Of a DNA stretch of 64,000 bases, positions 36,559-44,683 are shown in pieces. The first letter of the stretch is position 1, and each line of letters opens with the position of its first letter. The notes under the pieces are model-generated. The model saw only the letters and a program-made list of their open reading frames with translations, was not told the origin of the DNA and ran no database searches. The translations under genes and the position numbers were made by a program. Origin of the DNA: Pedobacter terrae (lineage in GTDB: Bacteria > Bacteroidota > Bacteroidia > Sphingobacteriales > Sphingobacteriaceae); NCBI RefSeq assembly GCF_900100705.1, contig NZ_FNCH01000001.1, positions 571,163 to 635,162 on the forward strand. Direction: 5' to 3'.

Positions 36559-37548
36559 ATGGAATGGTTACACAGGCAGTTATTACATCTTAAACTCTAT
36601 TCTAGATTTGTAGAATGGACTAAAGGGTGTGTTTTGCCTGGTTTTAGCCCACTACCTTTATATACCGTCGCGACATTTTTCTTTCGGGAAATCGGAAAAG
36701 ATGCCTTGGTAAACAAGTCATCATCTTTAGCATACAGTTTTATGCTGGCTATTTTCCCGGGGATTATCTTCCTGTTTACCCTGATCCCCTTCATCCCGAT
36801 TAAAGGTTTCCAGGATCAGCTTTTAAATTTAATTCAGCTGGTATTGCCGCACAATGCATTTGATGCCTTTGAAGCGACCTTAAAAGACATCATTAAAAAT
36901 CAAAATCGTGGCTTATTGTCTTTCGGTTTTTTATCCGCACTATTTTTTGCCACCAACGGGGTTAAAAACCTGATGAAGGCTTTTAATAAATCATCAACGA
37001 TTATCGAAACCAGGGGCTGGATCAAACAACGTTTTATTGCACTTGTACTAACTATAATTATCTGCTTTTCGATCATCATCTGCATTAGTGCAATGGCCCT
37101 GGGTGAAGTTTTGCTGAACAAAATTAATGATGAACTGCACCTGAAAGACAGTTTTTTGATCTATACCATCAAATTTACCCGTTGGGCATTATTGGCAATT
37201 TTGTATTTCATTACTATTTCCATTTTATACCGTTACGGACCCTCCCACACAAAAAAATGGCGCTTATTTAGTGCAGGTTCCTGGCTGGCCACTATCCTGG
37301 CCTTCCTTACCATTTGGGGTTTTTCTTTTTACATTAACCATTTTGCTTCCTACAACAAGGTTTATGGCTCTATCGGAACACTGATTGTAGTGATGATCTG
37401 GCTTTACCTCAATTCATTAATTTTACTGATCGGTTTTGAACTGAATGCTAGTGTTGATGTGAGCAAAAGAAGTGTGAAAATTATCCGCCCGACCTTTAAT
37501 TTGTTCAAAAAATCGGAGCCAATTGAGGAAAATATACAGAAAAAATAA
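36559..37548 (+). CDS. YihY/BrkB family membrane protein
   Basis: A 329-residue protein with six membrane helices. [20 protein letters not shown], the [20 protein letters not shown] region and [20 protein letters not shown] are typical of YihY (often misnamed ribonuclease BN). Transport role unknown. Last gene before the tRNA-Ser and the island. Confidence 0.92.
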   Translation: MEWLHRQLLHLKLYSRFVEWTKGCVLPGFSPLPLYTVATFFFREIGKDALVNKSSSLAYSFMLAIFPGIIFLFTLIPFIPIKGFQDQLLNLIQLVLPHNAFDAFEATLKDIIKNQNRGLLSFGFLSALFFATNGVKNLMKAFNKSSTIIETRGWIKQRFIALVLTIIICFSIIICISAMALGEVLLNKINDELHLKDSFLIYTIKFTRWALLAILYFITISILYRYGPSHTKKWRLFSAGSWLATILAFLTIWGFSFYINHFASYNKVYGSIGTLIVVMIWLYLNSLILLIGFELNASVDVSKRSVKIIRPTFNLFKKSEPIEENIQKK

Positions 37549-37607
37549 TTTTTTCTCCCTCTGTGTTAAGTAATTATCAAGTTTATATAAAAAAAAAGCT
37601 TTCTGAG

Positions 37608-37638
37608 TTTGCAGAGTTACGCTGAGTTTGTACTTTTG
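37608..37638 (+). promoter_or_regulatory. Promoter of tRNA-Ser (TTTG-N19-TACTTTTG)
   Basis: TTTG at 37608-37611, a 19-base spacer, and TACTTTTG at 37631-37638 match the Bacteroidota housekeeping sigma consensus exactly. The tRNA starts five bases downstream. Confidence 0.85.
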
Positions 37639-37642
37639 CAGC

Positions 37643-37727
37643 GGAGAGCTGGCAGAGTGGTCGAATGCGGCAGTCTTGAAAACTGTTGACTGTAACAGGT
37701 CCGGGGGTTCGAATCCCTCGCTCTCCG
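37643..37727 (+). tRNA. tRNA-Ser, anticodon TGA
   Basis: An 85-base class II tRNA. Acceptor arms GGAGAGC and GCTCTCC pair, with discriminator G at 37727 and no encoded CCA. The anticodon loop CTTGAAA gives anticodon TGA (UCA codons). A variable arm follows, then the T arm GGGGGTTCGAATCCCTC. A consensus promoter precedes it and a hairpin terminator follows. Its 3' end is duplicated in part at 52.65 kb and serves as the island insertion site. Confidence 0.97.
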
Positions 37728-37728
37728 C
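37705..37728 (+). repeat. Left attachment-site-like copy (3' end of tRNA-Ser)
   Basis: GGGTTCG, four bases, CCTCGCTCTCCGC. The same layout with a different four-base centre (GGAG in place of AATC) occurs at 52649-52672. 20 of 24 bases match. This is the expected footprint of integration into a tRNA 3' end. Confidence 0.6.
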
Positions 37729-37737
37729 AGAAAAATT

Positions 37738-37770
37738 AAAGCCTGAAATCATAATATTTCAGGCTTTTTT
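37738..37770 (+). terminator. Terminator of tRNA-Ser
   Basis: AAAGCCTGAAAT, six-base loop, ATTTCAGGCTTT, then T-run: a 12-bp stem ten bases after the tRNA. Confidence 0.9.
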
Positions 37771-37916
37771 GGTTTTTCTAAAACATATTCTAGCGCAAAT
37801 CGCAACGCCTGCGGCCTAAGCACATTGGTCTGAATGAGCTTTCATTACATCAATCTCAAATCAACCGTTATTTTCCCATTCCAGTTCGGTTTATTATTTT
37901 AATCCATAACCCAGTC

Positions 37917-37951
37917 AAAAGCTCGCAAATCGTATGATAGCGGGCTTTTTT
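37917..37951 (+). terminator. Second hairpin terminator right of tRNA-Ser
   Basis: AAAAGCTCGC and GCGGGCTTTT form ten pairs (one G-T) around 13 bases, ending in six T. The gap 37771-38141 otherwise holds no gene; it contains only this hairpin and the 17-base repeat. Confidence 0.7.
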
Positions 37952-37997
37952 AATTTTCGGAAGCACCAAAATATGCATAAAATAGTATACTTGAGAT

Positions 37998-38014
37998 GAG
38001 CAATTCGGTGAGTA
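37998..38014 (+). repeat. 17-base direct repeat, left copy
   Basis: TGAGCAATTCGGTGAGT, found again in the same orientation at 52582-52598, near the other end of the island. A related GGTGAGTCA lies just before the integrase remnant ATG (38142). Confidence 0.7.
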
Positions 38015-38141
38015 AATTCAATTTTGAATAGTGCGTACTCGAAACGACATAAAACGTTAATCCACAGCATGTTCCGAAGATATACATCTTGATTTTTAAT
38101 GACTGCAAAGCTAGATTTGTTACACTTTAAGGTGAGTCATT

Positions 38142-38941
38142 ATGAAAATTAATTTGAGTTTACTCTTTTACTTGAAGAAGAGAAAAAGTTACAAAAACGG
38201 CCCTGTAGAGGATTACGGTGGACGGAAGGCGTTCCGAAATTACTACAGGACGCTCCTGCGAACCGGAGAAATGGAGTATTTCGGCAGGTAGATCGTCCGG
38301 AAAAACGGAAGAGTCCCGAACCCTAAACGCATATCTGACAGATCTAAAAACCAAGGTTTACGAAATCCATCGTCAGCTTGTCCAGAAAGATGAAATTATC
38401 ACAGCCGATATCATCCGCGACAGATTTTTGGGAAAAGAAGAAACACCAATTACACTGGTTAGTGTTTTTGAGGAACACAACCGCAAGGTTGAAATTCTGG
38501 TAGGCAGCAAATACACTAGTGGCACAGCCGAGAGATACCGTACATCTCTCAAGCACACAATTAACTTTCTTCAATGGAAGTATGAGGTGAGTGATGTACC
38601 CTTAAAGAAAATCAACCATCAATTCATAAGTGAGTATGATTTTTATTTGAGAGCTGTACGCAAATGTAACAATAACTCAGCTGTCAAGTATCTAAAAAAT
38701 TTGGAAAAATTATCAGGATCTGTCTTGCCAACGAATGGATGTCTGTTAATCCATTTTAAATTATAAACATAAGGTTAAACCAGTTGAACGGGAATATCTT
38801 ACCGAAAACGAGATCAGTATTATAGCCAGCAAAGCAATGGTGAGTGATCGGCTGGAACAGATACGGGACATTTTCCTCTTCTCGTTTGACCTCAAAAAAT
38901 GTGTACAATTTCTGGAATACATAAAAATTAGTTTAAGGTAA
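38142..38941 (+). pseudogene. Decayed tyrosine recombinase (integrase) of the island
   Basis: ATG 38142 begins MKINLSLLFYLKKRKSYKNG, the usual start of Bacteroidota phage-type integrases. The frame is then lost near 38213. The next frame continues ITVDGRRSEITTGRSCEPEK and TLNAYLTDLKTKVYEIHRQL up to the SAM-like domain. A third shift near 38700 restores KIIRICLANEWMSVNPF, and another gives LNYKHKVKPVEREYLTENEI then RDIFLFS before the frame ends FLEYIKISLR. The catalytic domain (R-H-R-Y) is missing. At least three frameshifts and a 3' loss make it non-functional. Confidence 0.85.
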
Positions 38942-39787
38942 GCTAATCATGTATCTGTAAAGTAAAAATGTACAAAAATAAGGATGAAGATTCAGATCCG
39001 CGCCTAACTGTTCCTGAAAAAGATAGATAATATCCAAAAACAAAGAGTTAAATTCTTGGTGAGTTACTTGTTTATCTTTTAAAAAACCACCTAGAGGATT
39101 GAGCCAGGTAAGTGTGGAGGTTACATAATTTTCCATGAAATCCTGCCATATTTCTGGAACACCAGACGCAGCGAGATCCAAAGGGAATAGCTGTCTTTCC
39201 AACATAACAGTTTCTCTTATTGTCTTCCGTGACAGCATTAACGTAATTATCTCCCTTAATTGTAACTCCATCTTACGGCAATCACTAAAGTAAGTGTGCA
39301 AGACTGTCATTAGGACGTATACTGAGATTCCAACTTTAAATTCATCTCCAAATTCCCCATCTATTTGACTTGCTATAATATTGGTAAATATACTTCTGAT
39401 TTGAAGTAGCTCACTCGAGTCGAAAACAGAGGTTTGCTGATTAAATGGTCTATAGATAGCCATCTTTACAGCATTATTTTCAAAATTCATAAAAAAGCTA
39501 TCCATGGGGAACTTCTGAACCAAATTTTCTGAGGGATAATGGATTAGGTATTCCGAAATATTCTCTTTAAGAACGCTTTCGAAGCCCAAATTTTGATTAC
39601 CTTGCACAGTTAACTTAATATGGTGTCCCTGATCTTCGCTAAGATGCCAATAAAAGCAGTTAATTTTTTTTCCTTTAATACACCCATCCAGCTCAGGAAT
39701 TAAACATTGCCTTATGAGTTGTTCCCAGCGAGAATTGTGATAGAAAATGGAAAAATATGATTCTTTTTTGTTTTCTGATAAGATCAT
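38933..39787 (-). CDS. Stand-alone SpaB_C/thiopeptide-type biosynthesis-like protein
   Basis: A 284-residue cytoplasmic protein. YFSIFYHNSRWEQLIRQCLI, then NCFYWHLSEDQGHHIKLTVQ, resembles the start of the SpaB_C domain (family pattern: W-x-Y, then FFIRYxDPGxHLRLR). The C-terminal half is helical, with MTVLHTYFSDCRKMELQLRE and YFCTFLLYRYM. SpaB_C proteins eliminate glutamate in lanthipeptide dehydratases or build the pyridine ring in thiopeptides. Here no LanB N-terminal domain is present, so the role is open. It is the last gene of the left-hand unit and overlaps the GT32-like gene by one base. Recognition is by pattern and needs a profile search. Confidence 0.5.
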   Translation of the reverse strand: MILSENKKESYFSIFYHNSRWEQLIRQCLIPELDGCIKGKKINCFYWHLSEDQGHHIKLTVQGNQNLGFESVLKENISEYLIHYPSENLVQKFPMDSFFMNFENNAVKMAIYRPFNQQTSVFDSSELLQIRSIFTNIIASQIDGEFGDEFKVGISVYVLMTVLHTYFSDCRKMELQLREIITLMLSRKTIRETVMLERQLFPLDLAASGVPEIWQDFMENYVTSTLTWLNPLGGFLKDKQVTHQEFNSLFLDIIYLFQEQLGADLNLHPYFCTFLLYRYMISLP

Positions 39788-40554
39788 TAGCTTATTGATT
39801 TTAAGTGCTGTAATGCATTTTCTTTTGCTGTTTCAAAAATCTCTAATGGAACTCGTGCAGCCGGTGCAGTGCCATTCCCATTCCCCTGCCATCTCCAGGA
39901 ACCTTGATGTATGTGAGCGGCATATTCCCCAAAATAACAAGATTCTTCAATATGCCCTGGTTGGATGCATATCCTTCCCCCGTTCAATAGTAATTTGACA
40001 TCTGGAAACTTATCCACTGTGTGATGGTATATATTTGTGAGTGCCCCCGGCCCTGCATATTCCAAAACCTCTTCTTCGGTATGAATGGCGTGATGGCTAT
40101 TTTCTAATATGTATATCAACATTTCAATCCAAAACGGGTGACTTGGCTTGCTGCCAAACATATAGTTGGCTATGCGCATCTGGTGGGTATGTCCAAGATA
40201 AAAAGCTTGAGCTGCAGATATTGTTTTCTCCTCGGCCAATACTAGGTTTTCAGAAGCTAAATCATCTAAACGTTTTAAACAAAGCATATCCATATCCATA
40301 TAGAATCCGCCGTAGATATAAACCAATATAATTCTGAAAACATCTGCTTTTTGAACGGTGAGTTCCTGCATGTCAAACCAGTTGAAAAGATATGGTACAT
40401 GCTCCTGAATGAGTCTGGTCGCAGAATCCATATCATAGACATTCACTTCCCAATCCGGATGGGTATTTTTGATCCTGTTAAGACAATATTTAAATACGGT
40501 TGGCTGTGGCTCCTTATTATTGAGATAGACACAATGTATTTTTTTTGGTATCAT
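39787..40554 (-). CDS. GT32-like glycosyltransferase
   Basis: A 255-residue enzyme beginning IPKKIHCVYLNNKEPQPTVF, then WEVNVYDMDSATRLIQEH and ADVFRIILVYIYGGFYMDMD, where DMD is the metal-binding DxD. This is the GT32/OCH1 and TcdA-related GT-A fold. Residues after it (EKTISAAQAFYLGHTH; GPGALTNIYHHTVD) are as in capsular or lipopolysaccharide GT32 enzymes. Donor sugar is not predictable. Second-last gene of the minus-strand unit, 16 bases downstream of the fusion enzyme. Confidence 0.85.
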   Translation of the reverse strand: MIPKKIHCVYLNNKEPQPTVFKYCLNRIKNTHPDWEVNVYDMDSATRLIQEHVPYLFNWFDMQELTVQKADVFRIILVYIYGGFYMDMDMLCLKRLDDLASENLVLAEEKTISAAQAFYLGHTHQMRIANYMFGSKPSHPFWIEMLIYILENSHHAIHTEEEVLEYAGPGALTNIYHHTVDKFPDVKLLLNGGRICIQPGHIEESCYFGEYAAHIHQGSWRWQGNGNGTAPAARVPLEIFETAKENALQHLKSIS

Positions 40555-40570
40555 TTGATAAATGCTAGGA

Positions 40571-43165
40571 TTAGTTCAAGGACTGATTCTGATCTTCTTT
40601 AACAGCTTTCCACCAGCTACCAAAAAAATAGTGCACCGCATGCGCCCGATCCAATCTTTCTTGGATCTCTTCAGTGATTTCTCCGGACAGGACATCCCGG
40701 CTTTCATGCATGCTCAGCGGAGAGATACGCTCGGCTGAAAGAATTTTCACGTTGGTTTTTCCCGGAAAGCTTTTATACAATTTGGTAAGAAAAAATGGTC
40801 CAGTAGTATTCAGGGTATTCAATACCGTGTTCTCATTTCTGATCTGGATTGTGGCGATTGATTCACAGAGAAACTTGAAGAAATTATTTTCTGGTGTGCA
40901 GCCCATAAATGCATTGCTAACGATTAAATCCATGTAAAACTTCTTGCAATGATCTTCAGGTTCACTTCCAAACACGACGCTGTTTCCCTCCAATAACTCT
41001 TCTACATTTTGAATGCATTCATAATCCATATCTACAAAAAGACCGCCGTATTGATAAAGGATAAAGTATTTTACAGCATCAGCTTTTTGTATGGCTGAAG
41101 GATACTGTTCATAGATGGGTAAAAAGGAAGGAAAGAAGTTTTTGATAAAATCATAGTTCATTTGATCTGTCCACAATTTGTATTCCCAATTTGGATGGTG
41201 TTCCTTCCAAGTCTGAGTGAGTATCTGATAATGCTTTGGAGGCTGATCATTCTTCCAGGTTTGATGGATAATTTTTGGGATGTTGTCAACTGATTTCTTT
41301 TGACTAACCCCCTTAAACTCTTTTTTTGAGTCAATTACACGATCAAAAAAAGATATAATTTCTTCAATGTGATAATTAAAGCTTAAAACTTCTCTTTTCT
41401 TCCATATCTCCTGCCTCATATCATACATCTTCTCTCTATCGCCAAGTTGAAGAGCAAGGTCATCAAAGGAATTATAAAAAATTCCAAAACCATGTTTTTT
41501 TGTGAAGGATTGGGATGCACAGATATGTTGCGTATTATCACGCTGGATCATTGGCAGCCCGGCAGCTCCTAAGGTTGACATTCTGGCGGCATAGTTAAGA
41601 TCGAGCCAGTTTGCTTTCATCATTTCCCCGTTATTTTCTGAATCGAAAATATGAAGCCAGCCAGCGTCGTATTTAGAAAGTTCAACTACCCAATTTTGAG
41701 GTGTACAAACCGGATGCAAATGCAAATATCCTGGGGCTAGTGCATTCGCTTCTTCAATCCATGTTTTATACACACTGTGGTAAAAATCTCCATAGATATG
41801 TAAATGGATCTTTCTCCGCGACAGTTCTTGTATATCTATTGGAGATAGTCCGAGGGGTCTTCCGGGAACAACTGTATGGATTTCACCATCAAGCTGTGAC
41901 AACAATGGACTTGGTTTTCCCTTGAATCTATCGATGTGAGGCAGATCGCCATCGAGAATCATACTGAGCGGGGTCTCAAAATAAAAAAATTGCTCATACC
42001 ATATTTTAATCTCCTGATTGAGGAAAATGGTTCCATCTGCATATTCAAAAATATCAATCATTTGATCCCAAAGACCTTTTTGCCTGCAGAAAAATGGACC
42101 TTCTTTAAAGTGCCATACAAAAGGAATTTCAAGGTTTTCACGAATAACCCTGTGTATAAATGGTATTGCCTGAAAATTTAGAAGTGCATAAATGATGTCG
42201 GGTTTGATTTCCTTAACATGCTCCTGCCAGTTTTCTTTAGGCACATCAATAATATTTCCAAATGGCAGTGGGCCAATAGCGTTAAAAAAAGAGGGGCTAC
42301 CCGTCCATAACCCATATAGCTGATGTCCCTTTTCTTCAAAGGCCAGAACTCTTTCGGCGTTATAAGCTAACTCACCAACTAGTAGAATCTTTAATCCTGA
42401 TCTTTGAGGAGAATTTTGAGGGTTATCAAACTCCAAATATTCAGTATGCTCATCAATCATCCCCCCAAACACGGAGTTATATTTAAGCTTTTGATTGATG
42501 TTGTAAAACTGTTTATATAAATTGATTCCTCCACCCCAACGCTCACTAATGATTTTGTGCCGCTGACTGGGATGGGAAGTCCATTCAGATGTAATTTTCA
42601 TAGTGAATTTTGGCACAGTTCCTATCAGTAATCTATTCCAAAACATTAGATTTAGGCTGTCTGTAACTAACTCATTCCTTTCCATCCACCGCGTTTCTGT
42701 TTTTTGGTGCATAATCTGGACTAATTGGTATCCAATGTCTGCAAACGGTCCAAAACATTTTTGTCCAGCACTGCCATTATTATTATCCTGATAGTTATAC
42801 TTTGCCCCTGAACAAAAAAATGTCCCTTCGGGATTGGCTTCTGCTAAGTTCCATAGCGACTGCAAGTGATCGGAAAAATAAAGATCGTCCGAAGGCAAAT
42901 AGCTGATATAATCGTATGATGCATTTTCCAGTCCAAGGTTAGCTGCAGTACCAAGGCCCTTATTGTTTTTATAAAAAAAATACTTAATACGTTTATCACC
43001 AAGATATTTTTCTATCAATTCTACTGTACCGTCAGTGCTTCCGTCTACTATTATGATAAGCTCCCATTCAAGAAATGTTTGGATCAGTAAACTCGTTATT
43101 GCTCTAGATATAAAGCTCACCTGATTATAGGTGGGCATGATTACGCTAATTCCTTTTCTTTTCAT
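40571..43165 (-). CDS. Three-domain glycosyltransferase: GT2 + GT4-like + GT32
   Basis: An 864-residue protein. Residues 1-230 are GT2 (ISVIMPTYNQVSFISRAITS; LIIIVDGSTDGTVELIEKYL; LPSDDLYFSDHL with the DxD-like Asp pair). About 245-610 look like a GT-B (GT4-like) domain (KILLVGELAYNAERVLAFEE; KEINPDIIYALLNFQ-like; LSTLGAAGLPMIQRDN). About 625-864 form a GT32 domain (IPKIIHQTWKNDQPPKHYQI; YFILYQYGGLFVDMDYECIQ with DMD). All three seem intact, so it may add several sugars in sequence. A terminator-like hairpin lies just before its start codon. No membrane segment or signal. Confidence 0.8.
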   Translation of the reverse strand: MKRKGISVIMPTYNQVSFISRAITSLLIQTFLEWELIIIVDGSTDGTVELIEKYLGDKRIKYFFYKNNKGLGTAANLGLENASYDYISYLPSDDLYFSDHLQSLWNLAEANPEGTFFCSGAKYNYQDNNNGSAGQKCFGPFADIGYQLVQIMHQKTETRWMERNELVTDSLNLMFWNRLLIGTVPKFTMKITSEWTSHPSQRHKIISERWGGGINLYKQFYNINQKLKYNSVFGGMIDEHTEYLEFDNPQNSPQRSGLKILLVGELAYNAERVLAFEEKGHQLYGLWTGSPSFFNAIGPLPFGNIIDVPKENWQEHVKEIKPDIIYALLNFQAIPFIHRVIRENLEIPFVWHFKEGPFFCRQKGLWDQMIDIFEYADGTIFLNQEIKIWYEQFFYFETPLSMILDGDLPHIDRFKGKPSPLLSQLDGEIHTVVPGRPLGLSPIDIQELSRRKIHLHIYGDFYHSVYKTWIEEANALAPGYLHLHPVCTPQNWVVELSKYDAGWLHIFDSENNGEMMKANWLDLNYAARMSTLGAAGLPMIQRDNTQHICASQSFTKKHGFGIFYNSFDDLALQLGDREKMYDMRQEIWKKREVLSFNYHIEEIISFFDRVIDSKKEFKGVSQKKSVDNIPKIIHQTWKNDQPPKHYQILTQTWKEHHPNWEYKLWTDQMNYDFIKNFFPSFLPIYEQYPSAIQKADAVKYFILYQYGGLFVDMDYECIQNVEELLEGNSVVFGSEPEDHCKKFYMDLIVSNAFMGCTPENNFFKFLCESIATIQIRNENTVLNTLNTTGPFFLTKLYKSFPGKTNVKILSAERISPLSMHESRDVLSGEITEEIQERLDRAHAVHYFFGSWWKAVKEDQNQSLN

Positions 43166-43172
43166 TTAATTT

Positions 43173-43212
43173 TAAAAAAAAGCGACCAGATACAAAATAT
43201 GCATTTGGTCGC
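43173..43212 (-). terminator. Intrinsic terminator between the precursor unit and the fusion glycosyltransferase
   Basis: On the minus strand GCGACCA and TGGTCGC form a stem around 17 bases, followed directly by eight T. The T-run ends eight bases before the fusion glycosyltransferase ATG. It should cut most transcripts after the three upstream genes, leaving the last three at a lower level by read-through. Confidence 0.75.
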
Positions 43213-43282
43213 CAATGTATAATAAGGTTGTTCAATATTCCAAACCAATAGAAAGAGACAAATGTATTTAAATTATACCCAC

Positions 43283-43885
43283 CTATTGATTTTTTCGAAA
43301 TTTCAGAATACCGGAAGCCTCCCTAACCAATTGTAAAGCTTTGTCCTTCGCAGCATCTGTGAAATAAAATACGATTGTAAATTCGCCTTTACCTTTCCTG
43401 GCAGCTAAGACATACCTATCGTTATTATATTTATCTAAGAATGCGTCAGAACAGTTTTTTGTGTATTCCACTGCATTATCGGCATTAAATTTCTTATCGG
43501 CCTTCTGCTGGTGGTACACCAAGGAGCTGAAATGGAGGGAGTCGGCTTCACTTTTCTGTCTTTTAAGAATATTGGAGACGGGTTCATAATATTGCTGTCC
43601 CCGATCCCTTATAAAATCCCCAAATCCTATAATAATGCTGCTGTCTTTATTAATAACAGAATATACAAGCGTTGTGGTTTTGTTATAAAGATCATCCTTA
43701 CATTTAAAACTTGTAGTGGAATCCTGTTCAGAAAAACCAGCTGGCAGCGTGTACTCTAAATTTAATTCGTCCAAGCATATTTTGAAAATTCTGTCATACT
43801 TTTGGCAAAACGCAGACATTTGTAAAAAGGTTACAAAAGCTGCGCAAAGCAAAATAGGTTTAGGATTGAAGGTATGTATTTTCAT
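43283..43885 (-). CDS. Exported protein after the precursor gene; immunity or helper candidate
   Basis: A 200-residue exported protein. The signal (PILLCAAFVTFLQMSAFC) may end with lipid Cys27 or be cut before QKYDRIF. The mature part has beta-strand segments (YTLPAGFSEQDSTTSFKCK; TTLVYSVINKDSSIIIGFGD; GEFTIVFYFTDAAKDKA). No family recognised. It starts eight bases after the precursor stop, the classical place for an immunity protein or chaperone of the secreted product. That role is inferred from position only. Confidence 0.65.
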   Translation of the reverse strand: MKIHTFNPKPILLCAAFVTFLQMSAFCQKYDRIFKICLDELNLEYTLPAGFSEQDSTTSFKCKDDLYNKTTTLVYSVINKDSSIIIGFGDFIRDRGQQYYEPVSNILKRQKSEADSLHFSSLVYHQQKADKKFNADNAVEYTKNCSDAFLDKYNNDRYVLAARKGKGEFTIVFYFTDAAKDKALQLVREASGILKFRKNQ

Positions 43886-43893
43886 GATGATTA

Positions 43894-44658
43894 CTAAATA
43901 GCGATTAGGTAATTTGTACCTGCAAGGTCTCCACCTGTAACATTACGCGTGACTTTTGCGGTTGGGTCATAAATTTCATAAGTACCGTCTCCATTTCTGC
44001 AGTTGATAATGATGGAATGACCTTCACCGTCCGGTCCTTGGTTGGCCAAATTGGCAAGAACTCTTTTGCCTGAAGTAAGTGTTGCATTTAGATTGCTTGG
44101 GGCAACGGATTGTACACTGAAATAGTTCGACATTAAGTTGAGCATGATATCTGTGCTTGTAGTCACCCCTGTCATTACTCCTTGACTATTTCGATTAATC
44201 ATGTTATCACTATTCTGAGACCTGTAATAGTTTAACCAGTGTTCTTGTGAATATTGTGTTCCACCGTAGATTCCGCTTAAATATGTGAGCGTATCAAAAA
44301 CGCAGTTTCCATAGGGTGTTGCATTTGTACTTGAATAACCTCCATAACCACCATAGCTACCGTAGCCGCCAGAACCAGAACCCCCAAAATAATTTGGATC
44401 TTCCCACCAATTCGTATAACCTCCATAGCCTCCATATTGGCCATAGCCTCCATAACCTCCGTTGTTTCCACCACCTGGAGAGTAGCTTCCCGCAGGAGGT
44501 ACATATCCATTCTGCATTGCCGCGTACATGTCTTCCCAGGAATTATAAGCTCCGTAGTTACCGGTCCCCCCTTTTAGCATCGATAGATCAGACTGATCGA
44601 TCAATGTCATTTCTTCCCTTAATGCGTCGAGGGAAAGTTTCAGTGTTACTTTTTTCAT
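43894..44658 (-). CDS. Double-glycine leader precursor with Gly/Tyr-rich segment and papain/C39-like C-terminal domain
   Basis: A 254-residue secreted precursor. Residues 1-31 are a double-glycine leader: MKKVTLKLSLDALREEM..., with Gly-Gly at 30-31 and Ile20, Asp24, Leu25 and Leu28 at -12, -8, -7 and -4. Residues 32-110 are low-complexity: GNYGAY, then GGNNGGYGGYGQYGGYGG, YTNWWEDPNYFGG and GSGSGGYGSYGGYGGYSS. Residues 115-254 look like a papain/C39-like fold: Cys119 in YGNCVFDTLTYLSGIYGG, His214 in GEGHSIIINC, and Asp231 in YEIYDPTAKV. It is the expected substrate of the C39 exporter encoded divergently. Toxin, adhesin or modified peptide are all open. Confidence 0.8.
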   Translation of the reverse strand: MKKVTLKLSLDALREEMTLIDQSDLSMLKGGTGNYGAYNSWEDMYAAMQNGYVPPAGSYSPGGGNNGGYGGYGQYGGYGGYTNWWEDPNYFGGSGSGGYGSYGGYGGYSSTNATPYGNCVFDTLTYLSGIYGGTQYSQEHWLNYYRSQNSDNMINRNSQGVMTGVTTSTDIMLNLMSNYFSVQSVAPSNLNATLTSGKRVLANLANQGPDGEGHSIIINCRNGDGTYEIYDPTAKVTRNVTGGDLAGTNYLIAI

Positions 44659-44683
44659 AATTTAGAGTTAAATGTTAATAGAT

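Noticed and set aside
44316..44660. 114-residue plus-strand frame opposite the precursor gene
   Set aside because: It is the antisense of the Gly/Tyr-rich segment. Such low-complexity codons leave long open frames on the other strand.
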